Notes: a model not told the origin generated them from the letters alone. A stretch of 64,000 nucleotides of DNA from an uncultured Lachnospiraceae bacterium (GCA_945621435.1 CALZBR010000012.1:1-64000); one strand, 5' to 3'; numbered from the stretch's first letter, positions 30,681 through 40,028 are shown. Program-made: numbers and translations.

Positions 30681-32330
30681 TTACTGTAGCTGTTCCGCAC
30701 GTTTTAATGCTTCATCAATATGGCTGCAGAAATTTTCTTTTCCAACTTTTTCCACAAAACCGGCCTTCTCCATCACCTTCATGGGCTGTTCATTTACATG
30801 GGAGAATACGAGGCAGATATTTTTGCGATGACACTCTTCCAGCATCTCCTCAAAATTATGCATCGCTGTGGCATCAATGGTGCCAACGCTTCTCATTCTG
30901 AGAATAATGCAGTTAATACTCTCATCTAAGGTAATGGCAAGAATCTTGTCTGCTGCACCGAAGAACAAAGGTCCGCTGATTTCATATACCATTGTTTTGG
31001 CAGGTACGGTACGAAGTGAAATACTGTCAGGATCTTCCTCATCATCAATATTCTTCCATCCGGAAATATCCGTCACATCACTCATACGCTTCATAAACAA
31101 AACCGTTGCCATCAGGATGCCTACCTCGATAGCTACTACAAGATCAAACACCACCGTCAGTATAAAAGTTACTATCAATACAATGATATCACTCTTGGGA
31201 GAAGTCTTGCAAAGGTATACAAACTTTTTCCAGCCGCACATATTATAGGCAACCATAAACAAAATAGCCGCAATGGTAGGCATGGGAATCAATGCTGCAT
31301 ATGGCATTAAAACTACCAGTATCAGCAAAAGCACAATCGCATGAACCATGCCCGCAATCGGTGTACGACCACCATTCTTTACATTTGCGGCAGTACGTGC
31401 AATGGCTCCGGTTGCAGGGATTCCGCCAAACAAGGCAGACACCATATTACCGGCACCCTGGGCCACAAGTTCCATATTGGAATTGTGACGACTGTTTACC
31501 ATACTGTCTGCTACCACACAGGAAAGCAACGACTCAATCGCTGCCAGAATCGCAATCGTAAATGCATCCGGCAGTACATTGCGCACTGTTGTCATGTTAA
31601 ATGCCGGTAAGGAAAAAGCCGGTAGCTTATTTGAGATTTCATAGAGATCGCCAATGGTGTTAACTTTCATTCCCAGTCCGCTGACCATACCGATTCCTAC
31701 AAAAACCGCAATCAGGGAAGCAGGTATTTTCTTGAAGAATCCCGGCAGTAGCGGCCAGAGGATCAATACTGCCATACATACCATGCCAACAATAAAAGCA
31801 GACCAGTTTATCGTATCAATAAAGGAAAATACAGCCTTCACTTTTTCTACTGTCTCGATCAAAGGCTCTTCGGTGACAATAGTCAGTCCCAGGAAATCCT
31901 TAATCTGACCGATTACGATAGTCACAGCGATACCTGCTGTAAAACCGGTGGTAATCGTATATGGGATAAACTTAATCAGGCTCCCCAGCCTAAGCAACCC
32001 CATCAGGATTAAAATAATACCGGCTAAAAGTGTTGCAATGACCAACCCCTCAAAACCATTCTTAGCCACAATACCGGCAACTATCGTCGCAAATGCAGCC
32101 GTAGGTCCGGCAATCTGCACTCTGCTTCCGCCCAGAAAAGAAATCACAAATCCTGCTGTAATCGCTGTGTATATACCCTTTTCCGGTGTAACACCACTGG
32201 CAAGCGCCAGCGCAATTGATAATGGCAATGCAATGATTGCCACAATGATACCTGCGACTACATCCTTCACAAACTGTTCTTTTGTATAGGTCTTCATTAC
32301 GGAAAACAACTTGGGTTTTAACTTATTCAT
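30681..32330 (-). CDS. SulP family anion permease with C-terminal STAS domain
   Basis: FVKDVVAGIIVAIIALPLSIALALASGVTPEKGIYTAI; ESLLSCVVADSM; STAS region INCIILRMRSVGTIDATAMHNFEEML. Confidence 0.93.
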   Translation of the reverse strand: MNKLKPKLFSVMKTYTKEQFVKDVVAGIIVAIIALPLSIALALASGVTPEKGIYTAITAGFVISFLGGSRVQIAGPTAAFATIVAGIVAKNGFEGLVIATLLAGIILILMGLLRLGSLIKFIPYTITTGFTAGIAVTIVIGQIKDFLGLTIVTEEPLIETVEKVKAVFSFIDTINWSAFIVGMVCMAVLILWPLLPGFFKKIPASLIAVFVGIGMVSGLGMKVNTIGDLYEISNKLPAFSLPAFNMTTVRNVLPDAFTIAILAAIESLLSCVVADSMVNSRHNSNMELVAQGAGNMVSALFGGIPATGAIARTAANVKNGGRTPIAGMVHAIVLLLILVVLMPYAALIPMPTIAAILFMVAYNMCGWKKFVYLCKTSPKSDIIVLIVTFILTVVFDLVVAIEVGILMATVLFMKRMSDVTDISGWKNIDDEEDPDSISLRTVPAKTMVYEISGPLFFGAADKILAITLDESINCIILRMRSVGTIDATAMHNFEEMLEECHRKNICLVFSHVNEQPMKVMEKAGFVEKVGKENFCSHIDEALKRAEQLQ

Positions 32331-32359
32331 TTTCTTTCGTCAGCCTCTTCTCTCTTATG

Positions 32360-35014
32360 TTAAATTCTGTGTCCCATATAATAAAATCCACGACATTCAT
32401 CCAGACTTACCGGTATGATCTTGCCGATCAATTCAGCAGTTCCCGGCAGATGAACGATGGTATTGTTGGACAGTCTGCCGGTTACAAGCGTCGCATCGTT
32501 CTCATTGACTTCTTCGATCAATGCCTCCATAACCATACCCTGATATCCTAAGACCTGCATTCTGGCGGTTTCCTGTACTTCCTTCAAGACCCTGTCAAAT
32601 CCGGCCTTCACCTGTTCTTCCGGCACCTGATTCTCCATGGCAGCCGCAGGTGTTCCTGTTCTCTTGGAATAGATGAAGGTAAATGCATTGTCAAACTTCA
32701 CCTTGCGGATCACATCAATGGTTTCGTTCACATCCTCTTCCGTTTCCCCCGGAAATCCCACAATAATGTCTGTAGTCAATGCGATATCCGGAATCTCTCT
32801 TCGAATCTTATCTGCAAGTTCGAGATACTGTTCCTTCGTATACCTTCTGTTCATACGTGTCAGGATCTCAGTAGAGCCGGACTGTAACGGCAGATGCAGA
32901 TGCCTGCAAATCTTCTTTGACTCTTTCATGACCCGGATCAGCTCATCGGAAAGATCTTTGGGATGAGAGGTCATGAAACGAATTCTTTGTAATCCTTCAA
33001 TCTTCTCAATCTGACGCAACAGCTCTGCAAATGTGACCGGATTCTCCAGATTCTTCCCATAAGAATTCACATTTTGTCCCAGCAGCATTATTTCCACAAC
33101 ACCGTCTGCAACCAGTTTCTCGATTTCCCTCAGAATATCTTTGGGTTCGCGGCTCCGTTCCCTGCCGCGTACATAAGGTACAATACAGTAACTGCAGAAA
33201 TTATTGCAACCAAACATGATATTGATACCGGATTTAAAGGGATATTTGCGCTCCACAGGTAAGTCTTCCACTATTTTATCCGTATCCTGCCAGATATCAA
33301 TAATCATTCCCCTTTCTTCAAAGGTACGGCAGAGTAATTCTGCAAACTTATAAATATTATGGGTTCCGAAGATCAGATCCACAAAAGAATAACTCTTCTG
33401 CAGTTTTTCAAGCACTGCCTGCTCCTGCATCATACATCCGCACAGAGCAATCTTCATCTGAGGATTGCGACGTTTGTAGCCGTTTAACTCTCCCAGCCGC
33501 CCATATACACGCTGATTCGCATTATCTCTGACCGTACAGGTATTGAAAATCACAAAATCTGCCTTCTCGCTGTCAATAATCTCATAACCGACTTCTCTCA
33601 GGATTCCTGTCAGCTTCTCTGAATCTCTCGCATTCATCTGACACCCAAAGGTAGTCACGCAACAGGTTGGCGGTCTTCCGTTTCTTTCTCTGAATTCCTG
33701 TATGTATTTTTTACATCTGGAAATGTAAAAATATTGACGTTCCGGTTCCTTTGAGGGCGGTTCCGGCTGCAAATCCTTTTCTTCTTTTCTTCCATAGCAC
33801 TCTGCCAGCTTAATGAGCAGTTCCGTCACAGTCTCCATAGACTGAACGCAGGCATACTCAAACCTGCTGTGATAATTGGCGCCTCCGGTACACAGATTGG
33901 GACAGGGAAGCCCCATATAGGAAAGCCTTGCTCCATCCGTGCCTCCTCTGACCGGTGAAATCTTTGGTTCCACTCCCATTTCACGAAGCAGCCTCGAAGC
34001 ATTTTCCATCAAATGACTGTAGGGCTTTAATACTTCTTTCATGTTATAATAGGAATCCTTCATCTCAACGGAAACAGTTCCCTGCCCATATTTCTCATTC
34101 AGAAAATCAGCGCATTTCTTAAACAATTCCTTTTTCTGCTCAAACAAGACCTTGTCATGATCTCTGATAATGTAGTCAGCTATGGTTTTTTCAACATTTC
34201 CGTTGATTCCGTCCAAATGGAAAAATCCTTCATAACCTTCCGTATACATGGGATTTTGAAAAGCAGGCAACAGGCTTTGGAACTCCTGTGCTATCAGGAT
34301 TGCATTTATCATCTTTCCTTTCGCACTTCCGGGATGAACGCTTCTGCCATGAACAGTCAGCTTCACGCCTGCAGCATTGAAGGTTTCATCTTCCAGTTCC
34401 CCCAATTCTCCGCCATCCACCGTGTATGCAAAATCAGCGCCAAACAATGTAACATCAAAATGGTCTGCACCTTCTCCTATTTCTTCATCCGGAGTAAAGC
34501 CAATACGAATCTTACCATGACTTATTTCCGGATGACGAAGCAGGTATTCTGCCATTGCCATGATTTCAGCAATTCCGGCCTTGTCGTCCGCGCCAAGAAG
34601 CGTGGTTCCGTCTGTGACAATCAGGTCCTTACCTATGAGCTTCTTTACCTCAGGAAACTCATCTGCATGGAAAACAATCCCTTTTTCCTCATGTAATACT
34701 ATGTCTTTACCGTCGTAATCCTCGACAATACGAGGGTTCACACCTGCTCCCGTCACAGCAGGCGAGGTATCCATATGTGCGATAAATCCAAGTACAGGAC
34801 TCTCCTCGTACCCTTTCGTCGCCGGAATGGACGCATAGATATAGCAAAACTGTCGGTCATAGGTGATTTCCTCCGCACCCATCTGTTCCAATTCCTTCAC
34901 CAATACATCCGCAAGGGCATACTGACTATCAGTACTGGGTGTTGTTCCTGTAGTTTCATCGGATTTCGTATCTATTTTTACATATCTTAAAAATTTTTCT
35001 ATGGTTTCTGACAC
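32360..35014 (-). CDS. Fused peptidase T (N-terminal) - tRNA-2-methylthio-N6-dimethylallyladenosine synthase MiaB (C-terminal)
   Basis: aa ~1-410 PepT (GFIAHMDTSPAVTG; LLGADDKAGIAEIMA; PVRGGTDGARLSYMGLPCPNLCTGGANYHSRFEY) continuing in frame into MiaB (TTFGCQMNARDSEKLTG; GCNNFCSYCIVPYVRGRERSR; TRAM domain). Confidence 0.85.
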   Translation of the reverse strand: MSETIEKFLRYVKIDTKSDETTGTTPSTDSQYALADVLVKELEQMGAEEITYDRQFCYIYASIPATKGYEESPVLGFIAHMDTSPAVTGAGVNPRIVEDYDGKDIVLHEEKGIVFHADEFPEVKKLIGKDLIVTDGTTLLGADDKAGIAEIMAMAEYLLRHPEISHGKIRIGFTPDEEIGEGADHFDVTLFGADFAYTVDGGELGELEDETFNAAGVKLTVHGRSVHPGSAKGKMINAILIAQEFQSLLPAFQNPMYTEGYEGFFHLDGINGNVEKTIADYIIRDHDKVLFEQKKELFKKCADFLNEKYGQGTVSVEMKDSYYNMKEVLKPYSHLMENASRLLREMGVEPKISPVRGGTDGARLSYMGLPCPNLCTGGANYHSRFEYACVQSMETVTELLIKLAECYGRKEEKDLQPEPPSKEPERQYFYISRCKKYIQEFRERNGRPPTCCVTTFGCQMNARDSEKLTGILREVGYEIIDSEKADFVIFNTCTVRDNANQRVYGRLGELNGYKRRNPQMKIALCGCMMQEQAVLEKLQKSYSFVDLIFGTHNIYKFAELLCRTFEERGMIIDIWQDTDKIVEDLPVERKYPFKSGINIMFGCNNFCSYCIVPYVRGRERSREPKDILREIEKLVADGVVEIMLLGQNVNSYGKNLENPVTFAELLRQIEKIEGLQRIRFMTSHPKDLSDELIRVMKESKKICRHLHLPLQSGSTEILTRMNRRYTKEQYLELADKIRREIPDIALTTDIIVGFPGETEEDVNETIDVIRKVKFDNAFTFIYSKRTGTPAAAMENQVPEEQVKAGFDRVLKEVQETARMQVLGYQGMVMEALIEEVNENDATLVTGRLSNNTIVHLPGTAELIGKIIPVSLDECRGFYYMGHRI

Positions 35015-35082
35015 TTCGATTCCTCCTGATTATCCCTACAACATAACCAATATATCATACCACGTTCCCAATGATATCTCAA

Positions 35083-36549
35083 TTATTTTTTCTGCTTCCC
35101 AATCCTATTTCCTATCCTATTGTTTCCAATTCTATTCTTCTCATGCTTTACAATCATTTCACATGCCATTCCCGAAAGAGACAACACACAGATTAAGTTG
35201 GGAAAAGCCATCAAACCATTACAGATGTCAGAAATATTCCATACCAGTTCTAAGGGAAATACACATCCGGGGAACGCAATCAGTCCATAGATAAATCGAT
35301 ACTTTATGTTATGTTTTGTATTTCCCCTCATCAGGAATTCAAATGCACGCTCCCCCTGGTAAGCCCAGCCGATTATCGTTGCAAATGCAAATAGTACAAT
35401 ACAGATTGCCATGAAGCAGCCACCGAATTCTCCAAATACCGACTGAAACATAACCATTGTCAAAGCAGCTCCGCTTAACGCCCTGCCATTCCCATCCACC
35501 ATTCCAAATACACCGGATGCGGCAAGGGCAAGACCGGTGGCTGTACAGATGACAACAGTATCAAGAAAAACTCCCGTCATACTGATATATCCCTGTCTCA
35601 CGGGGTCTTCGGTATTTGCAGCCGCTGCGGTGATCCCTGCTGCGCCAAGTCCTGCCTCATTGGAAAAGATTCCTCTGGATATACCCCAACGCATCGAATC
35701 AAACGCACTTATTGTAATCTGTCCAAAAATACCTCCGCTGACAGCACCGGGACAAAAGGCTGCCGAGATGATTCCTCCTATCGCCAGGGGAATGTTTTTC
35801 CAATATAGGATAAGCACTGCCGCAATCCCCGACAGATACAAGATTCCCATAAAAGGCACAAGATACTGTGTTACTTTTCCAATAACCGATATTCCTCCAA
35901 GCACTATCAACACTACCAAAAATGAGAGAATCAGTCCGGATTCCGCCTTAGGAACATGAAAGGTTACAAAAAGAGCCTCCGCTATCGAATTGGCCTGAAC
36001 CATATTCCCCATACCAAAGGAAGCACAAACTGCCAAAAAAGCGAACCACCACGCCATGACATGTCGCAGGCACCTGATTGGAAAAACCTGTTCCATGACA
36101 TACATAGGTCCTCCCACTGTCTGTCCTTTTTTGTTAGTTACCCGGAATCTCACTGCCAGGCTGCTCTCTACCAGCTTTGTGGCCATTCCGAAAATGCTCG
36201 TGATAACCATCCAAAACAGAGCTCCCGGTCCTCCCAGAACCATAGCTGTTGATACTCCGATAATATTTCCCGTACCAATGGTCGCAGCCAGTTCTGTTGT
36301 CAAAGAAGAAAAGGAAGACACTCTCCCTCTGCTTTGCTGTTCTTTTTCTGCAGCCTTACAATTCTTTCCCCGTTTTGTCTCTCTTTTTTCCTCCAGTCCC
36401 AATGCATATTTCAGCGCCGTTTTCAATCGTCTCACAGAGAGAAACTTCAAAAGGATACTCAAATACACTCCGGTTCCCATGAGCATACCTAAAAGCAACG
36501 GTCCCCATACAAGCCTGTCTATTCTCTCTATTAAGTCCTCAAACCACAT
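35083..36549 (-). CDS. AGCS family Na+/alanine-type amino acid symporter
   Basis: SLTTELAATIGTGNIIGVSTAMVLGGPGALFWM; IFSNEAGLGAAGITAAAA. Confidence 0.93.
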   Translation of the reverse strand: MWFEDLIERIDRLVWGPLLLGMLMGTGVYLSILLKFLSVRRLKTALKYALGLEEKRETKRGKNCKAAEKEQQSRGRVSSFSSLTTELAATIGTGNIIGVSTAMVLGGPGALFWMVITSIFGMATKLVESSLAVRFRVTNKKGQTVGGPMYVMEQVFPIRCLRHVMAWWFAFLAVCASFGMGNMVQANSIAEALFVTFHVPKAESGLILSFLVVLIVLGGISVIGKVTQYLVPFMGILYLSGIAAVLILYWKNIPLAIGGIISAAFCPGAVSGGIFGQITISAFDSMRWGISRGIFSNEAGLGAAGITAAAANTEDPVRQGYISMTGVFLDTVVICTATGLALAASGVFGMVDGNGRALSGAALTMVMFQSVFGEFGGCFMAICIVLFAFATIIGWAYQGERAFEFLMRGNTKHNIKYRFIYGLIAFPGCVFPLELVWNISDICNGLMAFPNLICVLSLSGMACEMIVKHEKNRIGNNRIGNRIGKQKK

Positions 36550-36553
36550 AAAA

Positions 36554-36596
36554 ATACTCCTACACCTTTTTTTACAATATATCGGTGCAGGAGTAT
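36554..36596 (-). promoter_or_regulatory. Terminator-like hairpin overlapping the SD of the AGCS symporter gene
   Basis: mRNA ATACTCCTGCACC-(17 nt)-GGTGTAGGAGTAT-TTTTATG: 13 bp with one G-U; AGGAG SD lies in the 3' arm. Confidence 0.8.
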
Positions 36597-36641
36597 CTAT
36601 ATTCTTTTGTTTCGGGCATTTTCAATAAGTTTCGGCTGTGA

Positions 36642-37079
36642 CTAGGCAATCCCCAATGCTTCCCCGCCCACTGTTGTCAAAGCATTTTCCTTGAGAATAT
36701 CTTCCATTTGCTGTACGTCAGCCACTCTGAAGATCATATATGCCGAGCCACCTTTTTGACCAAATGCAGAATACATATACTCAATATCCAGTCCTGCCTT
36801 TGCAAGTATATTAAGAAGTCTTGCCAGTCCGCCCGGCTCATCGGGTACTTCAACCGCCATTACCGGAGTCATGGATAGGATAAATCCGTTTTCCAGCAAT
36901 GCCTTGGAGGCTTCCGCCGGATTGGAGGTAATCAGGCGAAGTACACCATAGTCTGCAGTATCAGCAATATGAAGTGCTCTCAAATCAACCTTACTATTTG
37001 CCAGAACATCAGTGATCTCCGAGAGTTGTCCGGTTCGATTTTCCAAAAAAACTGAAATCTGTTGAATTGTCATGGTCAT
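36642..37079 (-). CDS. ACT domain-containing protein
   Basis: Tandem ACT repeats: QISVFLENRTGQLSEITDVLANSKVDLRALHI; MAVEVPDEPGGLARLLNILAKAGLDIEYMYSAF; adjacent to paaK. Confidence 0.9.
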   Translation of the reverse strand: MTMTIQQISVFLENRTGQLSEITDVLANSKVDLRALHIADTADYGVLRLITSNPAEASKALLENGFILSMTPVMAVEVPDEPGGLARLLNILAKAGLDIEYMYSAFGQKGGSAYMIFRVADVQQMEDILKENALTTVGGEALGIA

Positions 37080-37106
37080 TACTCCTTTCTTACAACTAAA
37101 CTATAA

Positions 37107-38408
37107 TTAAATCTTACGCTTATCTATGACACGAACTGCCTTTCCTTCGCTTCTTGTAATGGATTTCGGTGCCACCAGGCGTACTTTTGCATAGATACCA
37201 AGCATAGACTTCAATGCATCAACAAGCTTCTTTTCCATCTCTGTGATCTCCGCCAGGGAATCAGAGAATTTATCGGGAGACATCTCAACCATAATCTCCA
37301 GAGTATCGGAATGGTTCACCCGGTCAACAATAATCTGATAATTCGCAGGATAACCCTGCTCCAGAAGAACCGTCTCAATCTGTGACGGGAATACATTGAC
37401 ACCCTTGACAATCAGCATATCGTCGCTTCTTCCCATTGGTTTGCTCATCTTTACATGGGTGCGCCCACAGGAGCACTTTTTGCGAGTTAATACGCAGATG
37501 TCTTTGGTACGATAACGAAGAAGGGGGAAAGCTTCCTTGGTGATGGAGGTAAATACCAGCTCACCCTTGCTGCCCTCAGGAAGTACCTCTCCTGTCTCGG
37601 GATCGATAATCTCTGCGATGAAATGGTCCTCATTGATATGCATTCCGGTCTGCTCGCAACATTCAAAGGCCACACCGGGACCGCTGGTTTCCGTTAATCC
37701 GTAAATATCGTATGCCTTGATGCCCAGCTTTTTCTGGATATCCTGACGCATCTCCTCACTCCATGCCTCTGCGCCGAAAATACCTGCTTTCAGCTTAATC
37801 TGATCCTTAATTCCCCTCTCCTCGATACTCTCTCCCAGATATGCCGCATAAGAGGGAGTACAGCAGAGAATGGTAGCCTCCAGATCCACCATGAACTGAA
37901 GTTGTCTGTCTGTATTACCGGAAGACATGGGCAGTGTCAGACATCCCACCTTGTGGCTGCCTCCGTTCAGTCCGGAACCACCTGTGAAAAGACCATAACC
38001 GTAGCTGACCTGACATACATCATCCTTCGTTCCGCCTGCTGCTACGATTGCACGGGCACAGCAATCCTCCCACAAATCAATATCGTGCTGGGTATAAAAT
38101 GCCACCACACGTCTGCCTGTGGTACCGGAAGTCGACTGGATACGCACACAGTCACTTAAGGGTCTTGCCTTGAGACCGTAAGGATATGCCTCTCTCAAAT
38201 CATCCTTGGTGAGGAAGGGCAGCTTATGTAAATCATCTACCCCCTTTATATCTTCAGGGGTTACGCCTTTTTCCTCCATTTTTTTGCGATAGTACGGTAC
38301 ATTATCCCATACATTCTTCACCTGCTTTACCAGGCGCTCATTCTGCCAGGCGAGAATCTGTTCACGACTTGCCGTCTCGATTTCCGGCTGGAAATACCGC
38401 TGTTCCAT
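37107..38408 (-). CDS. paaK: Phenylacetate-CoA ligase family protein
   Basis: IQSTSGTTGRRVVAFYT; AYDIYGLTETSGPGVAFEC; DDMLIVKGVNVFPSQIE. Confidence 0.95.
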   Translation of the reverse strand: MEQRYFQPEIETASREQILAWQNERLVKQVKNVWDNVPYYRKKMEEKGVTPEDIKGVDDLHKLPFLTKDDLREAYPYGLKARPLSDCVRIQSTSGTTGRRVVAFYTQHDIDLWEDCCARAIVAAGGTKDDVCQVSYGYGLFTGGSGLNGGSHKVGCLTLPMSSGNTDRQLQFMVDLEATILCCTPSYAAYLGESIEERGIKDQIKLKAGIFGAEAWSEEMRQDIQKKLGIKAYDIYGLTETSGPGVAFECCEQTGMHINEDHFIAEIIDPETGEVLPEGSKGELVFTSITKEAFPLLRYRTKDICVLTRKKCSCGRTHVKMSKPMGRSDDMLIVKGVNVFPSQIETVLLEQGYPANYQIIVDRVNHSDTLEIMVEMSPDKFSDSLAEITEMEKKLVDALKSMLGIYAKVRLVAPKSITRSEGKAVRVIDKRKI

Positions 38409-38465
38409 AAAAATCCTCCTTGTATTTGATTGGCGTTTGCCAATAGTATACTTATGTATCTTATC

Positions 38466-38891
38466 CTACTTCCCGGGGATTGCCGTAAATGTATTTATCG
38501 TCATGTATGACACGAAGGTTCCTGCATCATCCGTGATATTGACCTCATAAAGTCCGGTTCTCTTCCCGGCCTTCAGGCAGATTGCGTCAGCAAACAATGT
38601 GGAACCTTTGGCAACCGTCAGAAAGTTAATCGATGCCTGTTGAGATACTGTTATTCCCTCACTGAATGCATTGGATGCAACTGCACATGCAAAATCCGCC
38701 AAAGTGAAAATCGCACCACCCATAGGCACTCCATTTGCATTCATGTGCTCCGGGCGAAGTGTCAGCTTACACAAGGCTCTCCCGGGTTTGGCTTCCACGA
38801 TCTCCACGCCTGTTGTTTCTGTTGCATAAATATCCTTTTGAAAGCGCTCTCTTATCTCTTCCAGCGTAGGCATTTGACTGCTCCTCCCCAT
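38466..38891 (-). CDS. PaaI-type hotdog thioesterase
   Basis: HMNANGVPMGGAIFTLADFACAVASN; upstream of paaK. Confidence 0.9.
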   Translation of the reverse strand: MGRSSQMPTLEEIRERFQKDIYATETTGVEIVEAKPGRALCKLTLRPEHMNANGVPMGGAIFTLADFACAVASNAFSEGITVSQQASINFLTVAKGSTLFADAICLKAGKRTGLYEVNITDDAGTFVSYMTINTFTAIPGK

Positions 38892-38962
38892 ATTTCTGTC
38901 ACTTTATTATTATACACATTTAAAGTGTTAAAGACAAGGCATAAATTCAGATATCACTTAAA

Positions 38963-38987
38963 ATGAGCGCCTGTTGCAGGCGCTCAT
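38963..38987 (-). terminator. Intrinsic terminator downstream of cotJC
   Basis: Perfect 11-bp stem ATGAGCGCCTG-TTG-CAGGCGCTCAT followed by TTTT on the minus strand. Confidence 0.85.
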
Positions 38988-38998
38988 TCTAATTCCTT

Positions 38999-39655
38999 CT
39001 AACAGTTGGGGGTCTGATCAAATCCCGGATTAAATGCATAGAAGTTCTTACTGTTCAATCTATCCTGGGTCATCCGCAATGCTTCACCAAATCTCTGATA
39101 ATGTACAATCTCACGAGCCCTTAAAAACTTAATAGGTTCACATACATCAGGATCCTTAATCAGACGCAGAATATTGTCATAAGTGCTGCGCGCCTTCTGC
39201 TCTGCAGCCATATCCTCATGCAAATCCGTAATGACATCCCCCTTCACCTGAAATTCGCAGGCATTGAAGGGAATTCCGCCTGCCGCCTGGGGCCAAACAC
39301 CAATTGTATGATCCACATAGTACTGACCGAAGCCACTCTTCTCTATCTCTTCCATGGACAAATCTCTGGTAAGCTGATGCACAATGGTTGCTACCATCTC
39401 AAGATGCGCAAGCTCCTCGGTACCGATATCCGTCAGTACCCCTGCCACCTCTCTGTAAGGCATGGAATAGCGCTGTGAAAGATATCGCATGCTGGCTCCC
39501 ATCTCACCGTCGGGTCCGCCGTACTGAGAGATGATGACCTGTGCCAGCTTTGCATTGGGTTCCTTGATATTCACGGGAAACTGTAATCTTTTTTCATAAT
39601 TCCACATTATCCGCACTCTCCTTCCCATGGCATAGGAGCCATTCCCCATTTCCAT
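38999..39655 (-). CDS. cotJC: Spore coat protein CotJC (manganese-catalase-like)
   Basis: MWNYEKRLQFPVNIKEPNAKLAQVIISQYGGPDGEMGASMRYLSQRYSMPYREVAGVLTDIGTEELAHLEMV. Native start probably MWNYEKRL. Confidence 0.95.
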   Translation of the reverse strand: MEMGNGSYAMGRRVRIMWNYEKRLQFPVNIKEPNAKLAQVIISQYGGPDGEMGASMRYLSQRYSMPYREVAGVLTDIGTEELAHLEMVATIVHQLTRDLSMEEIEKSGFGQYYVDHTIGVWPQAAGGIPFNACEFQVKGDVITDLHEDMAAEQKARSTYDNILRLIKDPDVCEPIKFLRAREIVHYQRFGEALRMTQDRLNSKNFYAFNPGFDQTPNC

Positions 39656-39870
39656 TCTTTACTGCATTCTGCCATATCCATGGTCAGAGGATAGTATTTT
39701 TCCGAAAACTCCTTCATCAACTGTTTTCTGATATGATTGTAATGGTTGTAATATTCCATTGCTTTGCAGTCTGTAGGATGCGTATCCAGATAGAGCCCCA
39801 GGTCCACCACAACAAAGCTTACCACCCCAATGTCATAGAGAAGCTTTTCTTTTCCATTCATGATACACAT
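39607..39870 (-). CDS. cotJB: Spore coat protein CotJB
   Basis: LLYDIGVVSFVVVDLGLYLDTHPTDCKAMEYYNHYNHIRKQLMKEFSEKYYPLT; likely start 39861 (ATGA overlap with cotJA). Confidence 0.92.
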   Translation of the reverse strand: MCIMNGKEKLLYDIGVVSFVVVDLGLYLDTHPTDCKAMEYYNHYNHIRKQLMKEFSEKYYPLTMDMAECSKEWKWGMAPMPWEGECG

Positions 39871-40028
39871 CTCCTTCCGGTAAAGGGTTTATTCAGTTCG
39901 GGAAATATGGTGCCTTCATGATAGGCTTTGTCAAGGTTCTCATACATTTTATCAAATTTCTGCCAGGGTACATAAGCCATAGCGACAGGAAATCTGTCTT
40001 CCTTGCCCTCATATCTATACTCCTGCAT
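39858..40028 (-). CDS. cotJA: Spore coat associated protein CotJA (56 aa; absent from the ORF track)
   Basis: Read by hand: MQEYRYEGKEDRFPVAMAYVPWQKFDKMYENLDKAYHEGTIFPELNKPFTGRRCVS; SD GGAGACGAAA; stop overlaps the cotJB ATG. Confidence 0.9.
   Translation of the reverse strand: MQEYRYEGKEDRFPVAMAYVPWQKFDKMYENLDKAYHEGTIFPELNKPFTGRRCVS

Noticed and set aside
37487-37675. 62-aa minus-strand ORF in a different frame of paaK
   Set aside because: Overlaps a conserved catalytic region in the correct frame; no independent support.
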